A stretch of 64,000 nt of DNA from Salipaludibacillus daqingensis (GTDB lineage: Bacteria > Bacillota > Bacilli > Bacillales > Salisediminibacteriaceae): assembly GCF_029891575.1 (NCBI RefSeq), contig NZ_JARZHF010000005.1, positions 1 through 64,000 of the forward strand, read 5' to 3'. Under the pieces are notes generated by a model. It was given only the letters and a program-made list of their open reading frames with translations. It was not told the origin of the DNA and made no database searches. The position numbers were made by a program, and so were the translations under genes. The stretch's first letter is position 1, and each line of letters starts with the position of its first letter. Shown one piece after another: positions 1 to 7,890 of this stretch.

Positions 1-39
1 CAGCGTTCGTCCTGAGCCAGGATCAAACTCTCCGATAAA
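1..39 (-). rRNA. 16S ribosomal RNA, 5' end only
   Basis: Read on the minus strand, the first bases of the window give the universal 16S start: the GAGTTTGATCCTGGCTCAG primer site followed by GACGAACGCTG. The gene runs off the left edge, so only about 39 bases are present. The exact mature 5' end, near base 39, is inferred from Bacillus 16S genes. Its promoters lie immediately to the right. The position beside ygxA matches the place of an rRNA operon next to ygxA in B. subtilis. Confidence 0.97.
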
Positions 40-174
40 GTATGATGACTTTTCATCAAGTTTGATGTCCATGACATCAAAACCAAACTTTCGTCTGGCG
101 TTTGTCGAATGTTTCCATTCAACGATTTGTTTCTATTGACGGGATATTTTAAAATATCCCACTTCGCTTGGCTT

Positions 175-197
175 CTTGTTTAGTTTTCAAAGGTCAA
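175..197 (-). promoter_or_regulatory. boxA-like antitermination site in rRNA leader
   Basis: On the minus strand this reads as a CCTTTGAAAACTAAACAA-type element, the sequence found in Bacillus rRNA leaders and spacers that resembles the boxA core (CTTTGAAAA). It would load Nus factors on the rRNA transcript. Between it and 16S lies a perfect 10-bp inverted repeat (141-160), perhaps part of leader processing. The function is inferred from position and similarity. Confidence 0.6.
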
Positions 198-230
198 TTT
201 GTTGCTAATGTCGTTTTTGGCGACTTAATT

Positions 231-260
231 AATATAACATAATGTCACTGATTAAGTCAA
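231..260 (-). promoter_or_regulatory. rRNA operon promoter P2
   Basis: On the minus strand a -35 TTGACT (255-260) is followed after 18 bases by TATATT (231-236). The downstream AATTAAGTCGC run resembles Bacillus rrn P2 start regions. It lies about 200 bases upstream of 16S and downstream of a second promoter of the same design. Confidence 0.8.
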
Positions 261-329
261 CAACATTTTGTTTTTCTTTCTCGCTAATTAAGAGTAAATA
301 AAATCTTCGTCTCGTTAGCGACAAGATAT

Positions 330-359
330 AATATACCATAATAAATTATATTAATGCAA
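330..359 (-). promoter_or_regulatory. rRNA operon promoter P1
   Basis: The minus strand has TTGCAT (354-359), an 18-base AT-rich spacer and TATATT (330-335). Spacing and -10 are identical to P2 about 100 bases downstream. Tandem P1/P2 arrangement is typical of Bacillus rRNA operons. From here to base 618 there is no gene, only AT-rich DNA and one hairpin. Confidence 0.75.
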
Positions 360-495
360 TACTTTTTTTATAAAGAATTAATTTTATATTAATGTTGTGT
401 TCCAATTATCCTTGTATATCTTAATTAGAGGTTAACATAGAAGGTAGTAAAAATACATAACGGCTCACAAAAAAACATTAATAAAAATATGTTTT

Positions 496-526
496 AAAGA
501 GGCTAAATTAAATTAACCTCTTTTAT
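496..526. terminator. hairpin between ygxA and rrn promoters
   Basis: AAAGAGG (496-502) pairs with CCTCTTT (517-523) around an AT-rich loop, followed on the plus strand by TTATTATT. It could end ygxA transcripts before they enter the rRNA promoters, though on the minus strand the T tract is weak. The stem is only 7 bp. Confidence 0.35.
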
Positions 527-618
527 TATTGAACAATCAACCTACTATATTTAATACTGCTTACCTCCTATATTAAAAAGGTAGTATATTTATGACTATA
601 CTATTGACATAAAGTTTG

Positions 619-1497
619 TTAACCATTAGGTTCATTCACAACATATTGACGATGAAAAATAGCTTTTCCCTTCGTCTGCTGCTTAACTACATTAACATAC
701 CCTTTTTGAACCAAATACTCTAACAGTATACTTAAGTCCAACGAGTACTCATGAATGGATAACTGATCTTTCAACTCCTGAATTGTCCATGGCTCATCTT
801 TAGTTTTCATCAATTCTAATAAATGAGCACTACCTAGCTTTGTTTTTGTCATTAACTCAAACTCATTTGCAATTAACAAAAGTTCCAGTTTTTTATCGAT
901 AGATTCATTACCTGTCACTAACTCAGAATAAAGTTTATGAATTTCAGGCTCTATTTTTTTCACTTGTTGCCAAACTGTTACTTCAGGATAAAATCCATGC
1001 TCAATGACTGACAATCTTGCTAAATGGTGGAGTGCATGAACAATTTGATTATAAGAATCTAAATAATGCCCTTCATAATACAATGATTTCCCGTCAGTAA
1101 ATCGACGAATAAGTTTAGAAAATTCTACCCCAATTTTGATTTGACGCTCTTCTATCGGAAACTCCATCATTTGTTGCCGAAATTTCTTCATAAATTCATT
1201 TCTATCATAAATAACTTTTCCATTCACTAACCAATCGATGACTTTCCTATTTGAATTATTTAATAACCAATCATTAAGTTGAAGTGTATTAACTAAATGC
1301 ATAGCTACTTTATATCCGTCATATTCATAATGTTTGATTTCCCAGTCTGGTTTGTTGTCAGAAAGAATCACAAACAAGACAACATCAAAATAATCTGTAT
1401 TTGCATCCAATTGTTTCCGTTTCTCCATTGAAATAATTCCTAGAGTATCTTCATCATTTGTCCGATCTTGATATAATTGTCGAAGTAGTTCATCCAT
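619..1497 (-). CDS. ygxA: nucleotidyltransferase-like protein YgxA
   Basis: A 292-residue protein matching YgxA of Bacillus, which sits next to an rRNA operon in B. subtilis just as here. The N-terminal half is of the nucleotidyltransferase-like type and the C-terminal part (about 215-290) reads like a winged helix (QELKDQLSIHEYSLDLSILLE). Biochemical role is unknown. The start is the ATG at 1497 (MDELLRQLYQ), which follows a GGGGGG ribosome site by a few bases. An upstream in-frame ATG at 1584 would add 29 residues that look unlike the family. It is transcribed toward the rRNA promoters. Confidence 0.85.
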   Translation of the reverse strand: MDELLRQLYQDRTNDEDTLGIISMEKRKQLDANTDYFDVVLFVILSDNKPDWEIKHYEYDGYKVAMHLVNTLQLNDWLLNNSNRKVIDWLVNGKVIYDRNEFMKKFRQQMMEFPIEERQIKIGVEFSKLIRRFTDGKSLYYEGHYLDSYNQIVHALHHLARLSVIEHGFYPEVTVWQQVKKIEPEIHKLYSELVTGNESIDKKLELLLIANEFELMTKTKLGSAHLLELMKTKDEPWTIQELKDQLSIHEYSLDLSILLEYLVQKGYVNVVKQQTKGKAIFHRQYVVNEPNG

Positions 1498-1802
1498 TAT
1501 TAACCCCCCTATGTATCTGCAATGTATAGTTCTCTTTATTAAATCTTCATTTATCTTCACTTTTGATCCCATCAAAAATAACAACCGAATAGTTCGAGAA
1601 GTAATGTTACGTCGTTAACCTTTAAGTATTATACATTTGGAAAGCTACACCTGCCATTTATAATTCACATGCCTCCTCCTTCTTTTTCGACATCTTATAC
1701 TTATTTCCTTTATCTTTTCAGATAAACTTTTTAATCAAACCTTTACAAACTATTATTCAATCTATGCAATATGGTATAATTCCATATTGGGAGGCGTTTA
1801 TT

Positions 1803-2162
1803 ATGGCAGTTAAATACACGAATAAAATTAATAAAATAAGAACTTTCGCACTCGTCCTTATATTCGCAGGAATCATCATCATGTATATAGGCCTTTTCTT
1901 TCAAACGAGTCCATTTTTCATGACATTGTTGATGCTACTTGGGTTTTTATCGATTATTGCAAGTACTGTTATATACTTTTGGATTGGTATGCTGTCGTCT
2001 AAAACAGTCCAAGTCCTTTGTCCAGATTGTGAAAAGTATACGAAGATGCTTGGACGAGTTGACGCTTGTATGTATTGCAATGCACCATTGACGTTAGATA
2101 AATCATTAGAAGGAAAAGACTTTGACGAGAAGTACAATCAAAGAAAAGGCAAGAGGAAATAA
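1803..2162 (+). CDS. ygzB: YgzB family membrane zinc-ribbon-like protein
   Basis: A 119-residue protein of the YgzB (UPF0295) family. Two hydrophobic segments (about residues 14-34 and 39-64) are followed by a cytosolic tail with a CPDC and a CMYC pair, spaced like a zinc ribbon. Molecular function is not known. The ATG at 1803 has a GGGAGG site 7 bases upstream, so an earlier ATG at 1764 is not used. It is convergent with perR, its neighbour in B. subtilis as well. The last codons overlap the arm of its own terminator. Confidence 0.85.
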   Translation: MAVKYTNKINKIRTFALVLIFAGIIIMYIGLFFQTSPFFMTLLMLLGFLSIIASTVIYFWIGMLSSKTVQVLCPDCEKYTKMLGRVDACMYCNAPLTLDKSLEGKDFDEKYNQRKGKRK

Positions 2163-2185
2163 TAATTCCTCTTGCCTTTTCTTTG
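2139..2185 (+). terminator. ygzB terminator overlapping its 3' end
   Basis: A perfect 20-bp inverted repeat (2139-2158 with 2166-2185) around a 7-base loop that holds the ygzB stop codon, followed by ATTTTTAA. The left arm is coding sequence, so the last seven codons and the terminator stem share bases. Confidence 0.8.
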
Positions 2186-2220
2186 ATTTTTAAGCTGGTT
2201 ACTACTTCAGTACAATTGAA

Positions 2221-2251
2221 CAAAAAAACTGGAAACAAAAAGCTTCCAGTT
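2221..2251 (-). terminator. perR terminator
   Basis: On the minus strand AACTGGAA (2244-2251) pairs with TTCCAGTT (2227-2234) and is followed by a seven-T run. It lies directly after the perR stop codon. Confidence 0.8.
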
Positions 2252-2256
2252 GAGAA

Positions 2257-2694
2257 TCAATGTTTTTGGTTTTTTTGACAACTTGGACACTCGCCGTAGA
2301 TTTCCATTCTATGATTTGTTACTTTAAATCCAGTAACATGTTCAGCCAATGTCTCTACTTCATCTAGTCCAGGATAATGAAAGTCTACAATTTTCCCACA
2401 CTCTTCACAAATGACGTGATAATGATCTGACGTATTGCTGTCAAATCTACTTGATGAGTCTCCATACGTTAACTCTCTTACCAAACCAACTTCCTTAAAC
2501 ACACGTAAATTGTTGTATACTGTAGCTACACTCATGTTTGGGAATTTGCTCTCAAGAGCTTTATAAATATCATCAGCAGTTGGGTGCGCTTTTGCACTAA
2601 ATAAAAACTCTAAAATAGCATGACGTTGCGGTGTCATTCGAACTTTCGTATCTTTCAAAGAATGTAGAGCATCTTGAAGTCGAAGGTTTTCCAT
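2257..2694 (-). CDS. perR: peroxide-responsive repressor PerR
   Basis: Fur-family metalloregulator of 145 residues, the same length as B. subtilis PerR. Counting from the ATG at 2694, residues aligned with the peroxide-sensing iron site are H37, D85, H91, H93 and D104. The structural zinc site is C96, C99, C136 and C139. PerR with iron is oxidised at these histidines by H2O2 and leaves DNA, derepressing catalase, peroxidase and iron genes. The ATG is preceded by AGAGGTG at proper spacing; a GTG three codons earlier lies inside that site. A PerR-box-like sequence lies about 100 bases upstream, fitting autoregulation. bcp and katG in this window are plausible regulon members, but that is inference. 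Confidence 0.95.
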   Translation of the reverse strand: MENLRLQDALHSLKDTKVRMTPQRHAILEFLFSAKAHPTADDIYKALESKFPNMSVATVYNNLRVFKEVGLVRELTYGDSSSRFDSNTSDHYHVICEECGKIVDFHYPGLDEVETLAEHVTGFKVTNHRMEIYGECPSCQKNQKH

Positions 2695-2792
2695 TGATTT
2701 CACCTCTTCTAGTTAAAACTGGATTATAATACTAAAGATATTGAATGCACGAACGAAACAATATAAATACTCTCGAAGTAAGCATTATTACT

Positions 2793-2807
2793 TTATAATA
2801 TTTACAA
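2793..2807. promoter_or_regulatory. candidate PerR box upstream of perR
   Basis: The 15-mer TTATAATATTTACAA matches the PerR consensus TTATAATnATTATAA at 12 of 14 defined positions. It lies 99 bases upstream of the perR ATG, in the gap between perR and the c-di-AMP-receptor-like gene. The background is AT-rich, so a chance match remains possible. Confidence 0.5.
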
Positions 2808-2892
2808 TCAGTATACATAATCAACACAACGATTGTCAATCTAAACAACACATCATACTAGGAAAAGGTAAAGCGAACCTTCTGAATTAATA

Positions 2893-3198
2893 TCACTTAT
2901 TTTCCACTTGTTTAAAAAATGGCAAACTATCTTTTACATCAATGAGAAATGACGTATATCTACTAGAAGCCTCTTTAGACTTTCCTTTTTTCTCCTCTAC
3001 AGATAGACAAATTTCTTTCATATTTTGTTTCACATTTTCAATATCTTCTTCCGAAATACCTATAAGGAATGTTGTACTCCCTTTTTTCATAAACCCTCCA
3101 CTACTAGCTAACTCAGTCATACGATAATTTCTTTCCTTCAGACCTGTTTCTAAAGCATCCCGATAGCGGTTTTGCACAACACATATCATTAGCTTCAT
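2893..3198 (-). CDS. cyclic-di-AMP receptor-like (DarA/PstA family) protein
   Basis: A 101-residue PII-like protein of the family that includes DarA (YaaQ). The diagnostic stretch is at residues 31-49: SSGGFMKKGSTTFLIGISE, corresponding to the TGGFLxxGNTT loop that contacts c-di-AMP in DarA. It is slightly shorter than DarA (about 109) and is probably a paralogue, since DarA normally lies elsewhere, near dnaX/holB. A strong AAGGAGG precedes the ATG. It begins 15 bases after the 2-hydroxyacid dehydrogenase stop, so the two form an operon. Whether it still binds c-di-AMP cannot be told from sequence. Confidence 0.8.
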   Translation of the reverse strand: MKLMICVVQNRYRDALETGLKERNYRMTELASSGGFMKKGSTTFLIGISEEDIENVKQNMKEICLSVEEKKGKSKEASSRYTSFLIDVKDSLPFFKQVENK

Positions 3199-3213
3199 TA
3201 GATAACCTCCTTT

Positions 3214-4164
3214 TTAGTATCCTTTTTTTGGATCAATTAAATTGATATAGTCTCCTTCACGATCAAGGAATACTTTCAAGTTATGTTCAAATATTTCAAA
3301 AGCTCTCGGTTGATATTGAGGAGATATCCCTGACAAATGCGGAGTAACAGTTATTTTCGATTCCCCCCAAAATGGATGATCTTCTGGCAATGGTTCTTCA
3401 TTGAAAACATCTAAAACTGCATGATGTAGTTCTCCATTTTTCAAGGCAATCAGTAAGTCTTTTTCATGAATGGCATTACCCCGCCCCATATTTACAAGAA
3501 CAACATTATTTTTCATTTTCACAAATTGATTTCTTGCCAAGATCTTATTTGTATCATCCATTTTTGGAAGAACAGAAACGATATAGTCCGCATTTTCCAA
3601 TAAACTATCTATGTTCGCTTTAGTAACCATTTGATCGAAATTTTCTACTTTTCGTCCACTTCTATTCATTCCTATAACTCTCATATTAAAAGCTTTTGCT
3701 AATCTCGCCACTTCTTTTCCTATAGCTCCTGCCCCTAATACGCCTAACGTTTTTTCATTTAATTCCGTCATTTTAGGTGATCGATCCCATTTATGATTAG
3801 CTTCATTTTCAATAACTACTTTCGTCTGTCTAGAAACTTGAAGCATCATCCCAATAGCATATTCAGCCATTGGAGTGGAATGAATTCCTTTAGCATTCGT
3901 CACAATAATTTCTTTCTTCTTAATGGAATGAAATGGCATCTCGTCTAAACCAGCTGATATAACCATGATCCACTTCAAATGTGTAGCATTTTCTATATGT
4001 TCATCTGATAAGTCTTCTCCATAAGTTATGAGAATATCAGCATCTTTTAAATCTTTCTCTGCTTCATCTATATGTGTATGAAAACGAAAATGAAATTCTG
4101 GATACGTGGCAGTAAGTCGAATCCTTATATCTCTCCTGATTTTTGCAGAAGTCACGACAATCAT
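3214..4164 (-). CDS. D-isomer-specific 2-hydroxyacid dehydrogenase
   Basis: A 316-residue NAD(P)-dependent reductase of 2-oxoacids. It shows the Rossmann glycine motif GAGAIG (about residues 144-149), the catalytic Arg in NMGRGN (R228), the Glu in EEPLP (E257) and the His in PHLSG (H276). The substrate is not predictable; glyoxylate/hydroxypyruvate-type and phosphoglycerate-type enzymes share these motifs. There is no C-terminal ACT domain, so it is not a typical SerA. The ATG at 4164 follows GGAGG at 8 bases; an upstream TTG overlaps that site and is rejected. It is cotranscribed with the downstream DarA-like gene. Confidence 0.85.
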   Translation of the reverse strand: MIVVTSAKIRRDIRIRLTATYPEFHFRFHTHIDEAEKDLKDADILITYGEDLSDEHIENATHLKWIMVISAGLDEMPFHSIKKKEIIVTNAKGIHSTPMAEYAIGMMLQVSRQTKVVIENEANHKWDRSPKMTELNEKTLGVLGAGAIGKEVARLAKAFNMRVIGMNRSGRKVENFDQMVTKANIDSLLENADYIVSVLPKMDDTNKILARNQFVKMKNNVVLVNMGRGNAIHEKDLLIALKNGELHHAVLDVFNEEPLPEDHPFWGESKITVTPHLSGISPQYQPRAFEIFEHNLKVFLDREGDYINLIDPKKGY

Positions 4165-4367
4165 TTCTTCGACCTCCAAGTAAGTTGTTATTTAACCATT
4201 ATATTATCACAAGCCTTATAAAGAAACATGCACCACTTATATAGAAGAAAGTAACTAAAAACTCTTTAAATAATGAACCATAACAGATAATAAACTCATG
4301 AGTTAGTTAACCACCTTCACTTATTACGTGCTATTAATTCATTCGTTAAATTAAAATGACGGTTTAC

Positions 4368-4808
4368 TTAATCATTTCTATTCAGTTGAAATTGATAATG
4401 TTCTGTTTTCGTTTCACCATTCACTCTCCAATTAACGATTGCTGTAGCGTGAATTTCTTCTCCACTGAAGTCCTGACATTGTTCACATTCTTCCTCATGT
4501 GCAATTTCACCATCGAAATCTGTTATTTGTAAGTCTTGAAAGAAAAATCCCCCTACTTCAGTTTCCACAAAGAATTCAATTGCTTCCATATCTTCTATAG
4601 AAATATTTTCATTACTATAATCTAATTTAACCCCTATAGTTGCATCTTCACTTTCAAGGTCATTAATATAAAAAGTAGCTATCCAGTCATTCTTAGTCAT
4701 TTCATCACTTAAATCCGGTCGAAAAGGTTCCGCATAGTCATCTTGTAAGAAAATCATCACCCCAACAACAATAAGTCCAATTAATACAAACGGAATAATA
4801 TGTTTCAT
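4368..4808 (-). CDS. hypothetical membrane-anchored extracellular protein
   Basis: A 146-residue protein not recognised. An N-terminal hydrophobic stretch (about residues 4-21, IPFVLIGLIVVGVMIFL) acts as an uncleaved anchor or signal. The rest is strongly acidic and beta-like, with an ECEQC pair near residue 110. AGGAAGG lies upstream of the ATG. It is alone on its strand, divergent from the lipoprotein pair to the right, whose products are also exported. No domain can be assigned. Confidence 0.65.
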   Translation of the reverse strand: MKHIIPFVLIGLIVVGVMIFLQDDYAEPFRPDLSDEMTKNDWIATFYINDLESEDATIGVKLDYSNENISIEDMEAIEFFVETEVGGFFFQDLQITDFDGEIAHEEECEQCQDFSGEEIHATAIVNWRVNGETKTEHYQFQLNRND

Positions 4809-5055
4809 GAGCCTTCCTCTCCATCTCCTCTAGTTCTAGCTAATCTTATTTTACCAAAGGTTTTAAGTTAATAGTTTCAAATTCAAAACTCTACACGATT
4901 ATTTCCATAGTTTTCTATACTCCGTTTATTGAAATAATTACAAAACAAATACAATGGAATGGTTTGTTGATGAGAAGATCCATTCAACTTGTATATAACC
5001 ATCACTTATCATAAAAATCATGTTAAAATTTCACTAACGAAAGGAGGAGATTCTC

Positions 5056-5793
5056 TTGAAAATATTGTTTTCTTTATGTTTGCTTCTTCTCACCATAAGC
5101 TGTTCTCCAACAGAAAAAGAACCTGATTTTCAAGGAATGGTGGCAGGTTTTCCTGGTCGTTTTGATATATTACTTGTCTTAAAAGAAGATAACCTTGCTG
5201 GTGAAACAGTGATAAATGATGTAAGTCGTCACCCACAGCAAGATTACTCAGCAAATGCTTACCGAATTCAACTCCAATCATCTACTGAGATAATCGATGA
5301 AAATGGTAATAAAAGTACATATGATGACATAGATAACCATACAAATTTATTTCTAATGAACAGAAAGACTCGGATTACTACTAAAGAAGACTGGACGGAG
5401 ACCTGGACGGAATTAGATCGTTATTTACGTTATCAACCTCGGTTCCTTCCAAGTTATACTGCTGAAACTATTGAGTTGTTTCCATACAGATTAGAAGACT
5501 TTATTGATTTCCAATCACCACTCAGTGAGTCAAAGTTAGCTATCTTCACTTTCCACCAAGACGAAAGTGACCTTACATTCATTTCGACTGCCGACGAGGA
5601 ATTACGTTCACATCTAGGTTCTCGAGAAAAGATTAGTTGGGAAAGTTTCTCCCTCGATGATAGTCATCCATTACGAAAAGAACTAAATTTAGACCCCTTT
5701 AAACATATAGTTCTTTCTCGCAACGGAAAGGAGATATTAACTGACGATTGGGAAGATATTGTAAGCTTTTTCAAAGAACGAGAGCTACAATAA
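5056..5793 (+). CDS. putative lipoprotein (first of a paralogous pair)
   Basis: A 245-residue protein starting at a TTG with AAGGAGG 8 bases upstream. The first 16 residues form a lipoprotein signal ending in the lipobox TISC, so it should be lipid-anchored outside the membrane. The mature part is soluble with no recognised domain. It shares phrases with the next gene: AYRI(Q/H)L, LP.YTAE and a closing (E/R)TNDW-like segment (LTDDWEDI here). The next gene starts 46 bases later, so the two probably form an operon made by duplication. Confidence 0.75.
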   Translation: MKILFSLCLLLLTISCSPTEKEPDFQGMVAGFPGRFDILLVLKEDNLAGETVINDVSRHPQQDYSANAYRIQLQSSTEIIDENGNKSTYDDIDNHTNLFLMNRKTRITTKEDWTETWTELDRYLRYQPRFLPSYTAETIELFPYRLEDFIDFQSPLSESKLAIFTFHQDESDLTFISTADEELRSHLGSREKISWESFSLDDSHPLRKELNLDPFKHIVLSRNGKEILTDDWEDIVSFFKERELQ

Positions 5794-5839
5794 ACGTTAG
5801 TTTTCAAAATGTAGTTGACTAACAAATAGGAGGGATTGC

Positions 5840-6643
5840 ATGAAAAAGTATTTTTTACTGTTACTTATTCCCCTATTAATATCTAACAGTTGTTCTAATG
5901 AAGAAAATAAAATACAAGATAGTGTTGATATTGAAGGTCGTTATATGCAGACAGCCTCGCGAGATCATTCATTTACCCTTTTTGTCGAAGACTCTCTTTC
6001 TGGTAAAACATATAAAAATATTCACGTTCTTCCCTATGAGTTACCAAATCCTTATGAGGCAGAAGCGTATCGAATACATTTAAACGAAGACACCCTTTTT
6101 GTTGATAAAGAAACAGGCGAAGAAACGACATTTACTGAAACAAACTTCCCATTCCATTGGCCAAACCAACACGTATCTGTAAAAGTACAAGAAGAATTCG
6201 AGCCTATAAAACAACAGTCAGGAAGTCATATTGTCTATGAACTAAGATTACTTCCTATTTATACAGCTGAAAAAGTGATCACGTCACCCTATACATCGGA
6301 TGACTTTATCAATGTTCATACGCCAGTCAAAGATAATCACTTTATCCTCTATATATTCGACGAAACTTTCAACAGAGAATATCTCTCAACATTATATGAG
6401 TATGCATCTCATCATGAGACGAGGAATGAAACGAACATTGATATTAGACACGGAAACCCTGGATATTTCGTGAATTTCCTAGATTTAGATGATGAAGAAC
6501 CTGTTTTTATGCTGCTTACAAGTGAAGGGGAATCGGTCCGAACAAATGATTGGGTAGAGATTGATTCCTATTTTAAAAATAAATTAGGCGTGAAACTCCC
6601 TAATGTTAGAGATGTAAATTGGAGACCACCGTTAAGTGATTAG
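5840..6643 (+). CDS. putative lipoprotein (second of a paralogous pair)
   Basis: A 267-residue protein with a lipoprotein signal and lipobox (ISNSC, Cys 18). It is paralogous to the gene just upstream: EAYRIHL aligns with NAYRIQL, LPIYTAEKV with LPSYTAETI, YTSDDFINV with YRLEDFIDF, and VRTNDWVEI with ILTDDWEDI. AGGAGGG precedes the ATG. Function is unknown. The C-terminal end is longer than in its partner. Confidence 0.75.
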   Translation: MKKYFLLLLIPLLISNSCSNEENKIQDSVDIEGRYMQTASRDHSFTLFVEDSLSGKTYKNIHVLPYELPNPYEAEAYRIHLNEDTLFVDKETGEETTFTETNFPFHWPNQHVSVKVQEEFEPIKQQSGSHIVYELRLLPIYTAEKVITSPYTSDDFINVHTPVKDNHFILYIFDETFNREYLSTLYEYASHHETRNETNIDIRHGNPGYFVNFLDLDDEEPVFMLLTSEGESVRTNDWVEIDSYFKNKLGVKLPNVRDVNWRPPLSD

Positions 6644-6671
6644 TGGAGTAAATATTGTGAAAATTTTAAAA

Positions 6672-6709
6672 AAACTAAGACCCACCTGAAATATTAATTC
6701 AGGTGGGTC
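6672..6709 (-). terminator. bcp terminator
   Basis: A 12-bp stem (6679-6690 with 6698-6709) with a 7-base loop, followed on the minus strand by TTAGTTTTTTT. It sits just after the bcp stop and may also stop the lipoprotein transcript coming from the other side. Confidence 0.85.
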
Positions 6710-6715
6710 ACATTA

Positions 6716-7186
6716 TTACTTCGTGTTATCTTGAAGATATTCAAGCGCTTCTTCAACGTGGCCTTTCACACGAACTTTACGCCATTCATTCATAAGTTTA
6801 CCTTCTTTATCAAGGACAAACGTCGAACGTTCGATGCCCATATACTCTTTCCCAAAGTTTTTCTTTAACTTCCATACACCAAACTCTTCTGCTAGTTCAT
6901 GGTCTTCATCTGCAAGCAATTCAAATGGAAGATCGTGTTTATCAATGAATTTTTCATGTTTTGAAACGGGATCAGGGCTCACCCCAACAATAACCGCGTC
7001 TAATTCCTTGAAACTTTCATAGTTATCTCGAAAATCACACGCTTCTGTCGTGCAACCTGGTGTCATGTCTTTAGGATAAAAATAAAGCACGACGTATTTC
7101 CCACGGAAATCTGATAGAGAAACTTCTCCGCCACCATTCGCTTTTAGTGTCTGATCTGGAACTTGTTGTCCTATTTCAATTGTCAT
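6716..7186 (-). CDS. bcp: thioredoxin-dependent thiol peroxidase Bcp
   Basis: An atypical 2-Cys peroxiredoxin of 156 residues (YgaF in B. subtilis). The peroxidatic Cys is C45 in DMTPGCTTEAC and the resolving Cys is C50, five residues on, the alpha-type Bcp pattern. It reduces hydrogen and organic peroxides with electrons from thioredoxin in the cytosol. The C-terminal region has the family's RSTFVLDKEGK segment. A GGAGGAT site precedes the ATG. In B. subtilis it is also between perR and gsaB, so position supports the assignment. Confidence 0.93.
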   Translation of the reverse strand: MTIEIGQQVPDQTLKANGGGEVSLSDFRGKYVVLYFYPKDMTPGCTTEACDFRDNYESFKELDAVIVGVSPDPVSKHEKFIDKHDLPFELLADEDHELAEEFGVWKLKKNFGKEYMGIERSTFVLDKEGKLMNEWRKVRVKGHVEEALEYLQDNTK

Positions 7187-7239
7187 GATCCATCCTCCTT
7201 AACGTTTATCATTCTCATCATAACCAATTTTTTCGTCTG

Positions 7240-7680
7240 CTACAAACGATTTGGTTGACGACTTGGTCTTTCGTCATAATGAATAAACGTTGTAACAACA
7301 AAAGCTGCCGGTAACAAGTATCCAATCAAGGCTTGAATCATCGCAATCCAACGACCAATACCTTGTGGAATAATATCTCCATATCCAACCGTGAGAAGAG
7401 TCACTGCACTGAAATATAGAACATCTTCAATTAAATGAAGAAACGTATCAGTATGGAGAGAATCACTTTCTTTCAAAACAGATATTCCAGATAATTCAAG
7501 AGAAATATACAAAACACCAAAACCTACCATAACATTTGCATAAACAAACAATAGGACAACAAAGTGGCGAATCGATATTTTTCTACCATAGGAAGGCTGC
7601 TTTTTTATCAATAAATACAAACTCATCGCTATTCCTACAACTGATGCAATCATGGCTACTAAAATTAAGAGGCCTTTCAT
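7240..7680 (-). CDS. two-TM potassium channel family protein
   Basis: A 146-residue protein with the K+ selectivity filter TVGYGD (about residue 104) before the last membrane segment. Hydrophobic segments fall at about 4-24, 40-62 and 115-135, with the pore loop between the last two. There is no cytosolic RCK domain, so it is a minimal channel of the ion_trans_2 type. The ATG follows GGGGGGA. It lies 53 bases upstream of bcp on the same strand and may be cotranscribed with it; its own upstream region to 7890 is divergent with gsaB. Confidence 0.85.
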   Translation of the reverse strand: MKGLLILVAMIASVVGIAMSLYLLIKKQPSYGRKISIRHFVVLLFVYANVMVGFGVLYISLELSGISVLKESDSLHTDTFLHLIEDVLYFSAVTLLTVGYGDIIPQGIGRWIAMIQALIGYLLPAAFVVTTFIHYDERPSRQPNRL

Positions 7681-7890
7681 TTAATCCCCCCTTTTCAATC
7701 TATGTACCTTAAGGTGAAATTAGGACATGTTTGTTCAACTTCACCATACTTACTTTTGATCTTTCATTGACTAATTTTTCAAGATAGATCAACGATTTGT
7801 GACGATTAAACAAGGAGATTATGCTGAAAACCAACCATTCATGATACAATCATATCTGGTAAAACGAGTATACATAGGAGGATTATAACC

